Shown here piece after piece: positions 4,306 through 5,597 of a DNA stretch of 5,597 nt. Numbering within the stretch: position 1 is the first letter of the stretch; every line of letters starts with the position of its first letter. The position numbers were made by a program, and so were the translations under genes. This stretch comes from Deltaproteobacteria bacterium. GTDB lineage: Bacteria; Desulfobacterota; Desulfobacteria; Desulfobacterales; JAFDDL01. Below the pieces are notes generated by a model. That model saw only the letters and a program-made list of their open reading frames with translations. It did not search any database and had not been told where the DNA came from. The DNA lies in the NCBI GenBank assembly GCA_019310865.1, contig JAFDDL010000272.1:1-5597 (forward strand), given 5' to 3'.

Positions 4306-5597
4306 TTATCTGATAAACCCCATGGCTCTGGGGATAAAAAGGCATAAATCCGGCCAGTAAGTGGTCAACAGGAGCACCGGAACCATTCCCCCCCACATGA
4401 GTACCAGGGCTGGTTTGATATACTCTTCAGCCGAACTTTTGCCGATCCTGCCGGCCAGAAAGAGCATGGGTGCCGTGGGCGGCGTTACCGTGCCCAGGCC
4501 GAGATTTACACCGGTTATCGCTGCGAAGTGATAGGGATCGACCCCGGCGGCTGCGGCAATCGGCCACAGCAAACCAGCCGAGAGAACGGTCCCGCTCAAG
4601 TCGTTCATCATCATACCCAAGAGCAGCAGGATAACGTTGAGCATCAGCAGGGTTACCGCCTTGTTGGGAGAGTTGTTGACCACCCAATCCGCCAGTTCCT
4701 CGGTGACGCCTTCCAGGATGAGTATTTTGCTGGTGGTTTCGGTGAAATAGAACATGAGGATAACGGCACCGCTGATCACTGCCGTGTTGATCGTTTCCGA
4801 TTTGATTTTTTCCCAGCTGAGCGTCCGATACAGGCATCCAAGCGCCAGCACGTAAAACACCCCGATCAGGGCAACTTCCGTGGGCGTAGTCAATCCGGAG
4901 TACAGAGAACCGAAAATGAATACCGGTAGCACCAGGACGGGCAAGCAGCGTTTGCAGGCCGAGGCGATGTTGACTGCCTGCTCTTTGAAATTACCGGTCC
5001 TTTCTTCAGCAACGATCGGCATTTTTTTAACTGCCCAGGCATTGAGAATGCAATAGATGAAAACGACAATAATGGCCGGGCCCAGCGTGGAAAACCATAC
5101 GCCCAGAATAGAGCTTCCGGTAATGATGGCATAAAAGATCATGGGGACACTGGGCGGTACCAGCTGCCCTAAAATCCCTGAACAGGCAACCAGGGCGGTG
5201 GCGTGTCCCCGATCGTATCCTTTTTCAGCCAACCGGGGAATCATCACGGTCCCGATACAGGCGATGGCCGCCGAGTCGGTACCGGATATCGAGCTGAAAA
5301 GGGCTGTCGTGACCACCGTGACGGCCCCCAGGCCGCTTTTGAATCGACCCAGCAGGAGGTTGATGAAGTCGATCAGCCGCCCGGCCAATCCGGTGGCGTC
5401 CAGCATGGAGCCGAACAGGATAAACAGCGGCACGGTAAACAACAGGATTGAGTCGACTTTTTTGTAAGTCACCTCGATCAGGTAACCGGCATCCTGGCCG
5501 AAAAAGATCAGCAGCATAACGGTGAGGACACCAAACGCCATGGCGATGGGAACACCGATGATGATCAGAATCAGGCAAACCAGGAAACCGATAAGTG
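4306..5597 (-). CDS. dctM: TRAP transporter large permease subunit, DctM family (5' end outside window)
   Basis: 429 residues are visible. The frame continues past the internal ATG at 5541 to the window edge and adds LIGFLVCLILIIIGVPIA, the usual first membrane helix and G-x-PIA motif of DctM proteins. Only a few starting residues are therefore missing compared with the usual length of about 425-430. Family signatures follow: PLFILFGSMLDATGLAGRL, the SGTDSAAIACIG motif with IPRLAEKGYDRGHA, LVPPSVPMIFYAIITGSS, and in the second half MMMNDLSGTV and GLGTVTPPTAPMLFLA. The protein is highly hydrophobic, with about a dozen membrane helices. It would form the ion-coupled channel of a TRAP importer together with a DctQ small subunit and a periplasmic DctP binding protein, which are expected upstream, outside the window. 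The substrate (C4-dicarboxylate, sialic acid or other organic acid) cannot be told from this subunit. Confidence 0.93.
   Translation of the reverse strand, partial: LIGFLVCLILIIIGVPIAMAFGVLTVMLLIFFGQDAGYLIEVTYKKVDSILLFTVPLFILFGSMLDATGLAGRLIDFINLLLGRFKSGLGAVTVVTTALFSSISGTDSAAIACIGTVMIPRLAEKGYDRGHATALVACSGILGQLVPPSVPMIFYAIITGSSILGVWFSTLGPAIIVVFIYCILNAWAVKKMPIVAEERTGNFKEQAVNIASACKRCLPVLVLPVFIFGSLYSGLTTPTEVALIGVFYVLALGCLYRTLSWEKIKSETINTAVISGAVILMFYFTETTSKILILEGVTEELADWVVNNSPNKAVTLLMLNVILLLLGMMMNDLSGTVLSAGLLWPIAAAAGVDPYHFAAITGVNLGLGTVTPPTAPMLFLAGRIGKSSAEEYIKPALVLMWGGMVPVLLLTTYWPDLCLFIPRAMGFIR

Noticed and set aside
4306..5541. TRAP permease starting at the ATG at 5541
   Set aside because: The frame stays open upstream to the window edge and encodes the expected first hydrophobic helix with GVPIA, so the ATG is internal and the gene is cut by the window.
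4427..5578. Several open frames on both strands across the TRAP gene
   Set aside because: They are shadows of the high-GC third positions in the permease frame and show no domain or ribosome site.

Overview
The window reads as a chromosomal segment of a Gram-negative bacterium. The evidence is an ECF sigma/FecR anti-sigma pair, a TRAP transporter and a bacterial phosphatidylserine decarboxylase. The mix of genes and moderate GC would fit a deltaproteobacterium of the sulfate-reducer type (Desulfobacterota), but no marker gene here proves that, so the assignment is only a guess.

Layout. Positions 1-78 hold the last codons of a FecI-like ECF sigma factor. It overlaps by an ATGA junction the complete fecR-type transmembrane anti-sigma gene (75-1211). 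The TonB-dependent receptor that normally completes a fecI-fecR-fecA unit does not follow. Instead there is a toxin-antitoxin block: a mazE-mazF pair on the + strand (1308-1879) and, tail to tail with it, an mntA-hepT pair on the - strand (antitoxin 2572-3009, toxin 1928-2371). A roughly 360-base stretch without a convincing gene (3010-3369) follows. Next is a type II-like phosphatidylserine decarboxylase gene (3370-4302, + strand). It converges, with only three bases between stop codons, on a TRAP transporter large permease gene (4306-5597, - strand) whose first few codons lie outside the window.

Working units. FecI/FecR would be a cell-surface signalling pair. MazF is an mRNA endonuclease neutralised by MazE, and the mazEF promoter carries a near-perfect 29-bp dyad over its -10 box that is probably the autoregulatory operator. 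HepT is a HEPN RNase-type toxin, neutralised in characterised systems by AMPylation by the nucleotidyltransferase MntA. Psd makes phosphatidylethanolamine from phosphatidylserine in the membrane. The TRAP permease takes up an unidentified organic acid.

Most notable feature. The mntA-hepT operon is interrupted by a 160-bp fold-back element (2412-2571), a MITE-like sequence with 18-bp terminal inverted repeats (17/18 identical) and arms that pair along nearly the whole length. It is flanked by TTA, apparently a 3-bp target duplication. The right-hand TTA is the mntA stop codon read on the other strand, so the insertion left the antitoxin frame intact while placing a long RNA hairpin between antitoxin and toxin. 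Second points of interest are the mazEF operator and a Glu in place of the expected catalytic Asp in the decarboxylase.
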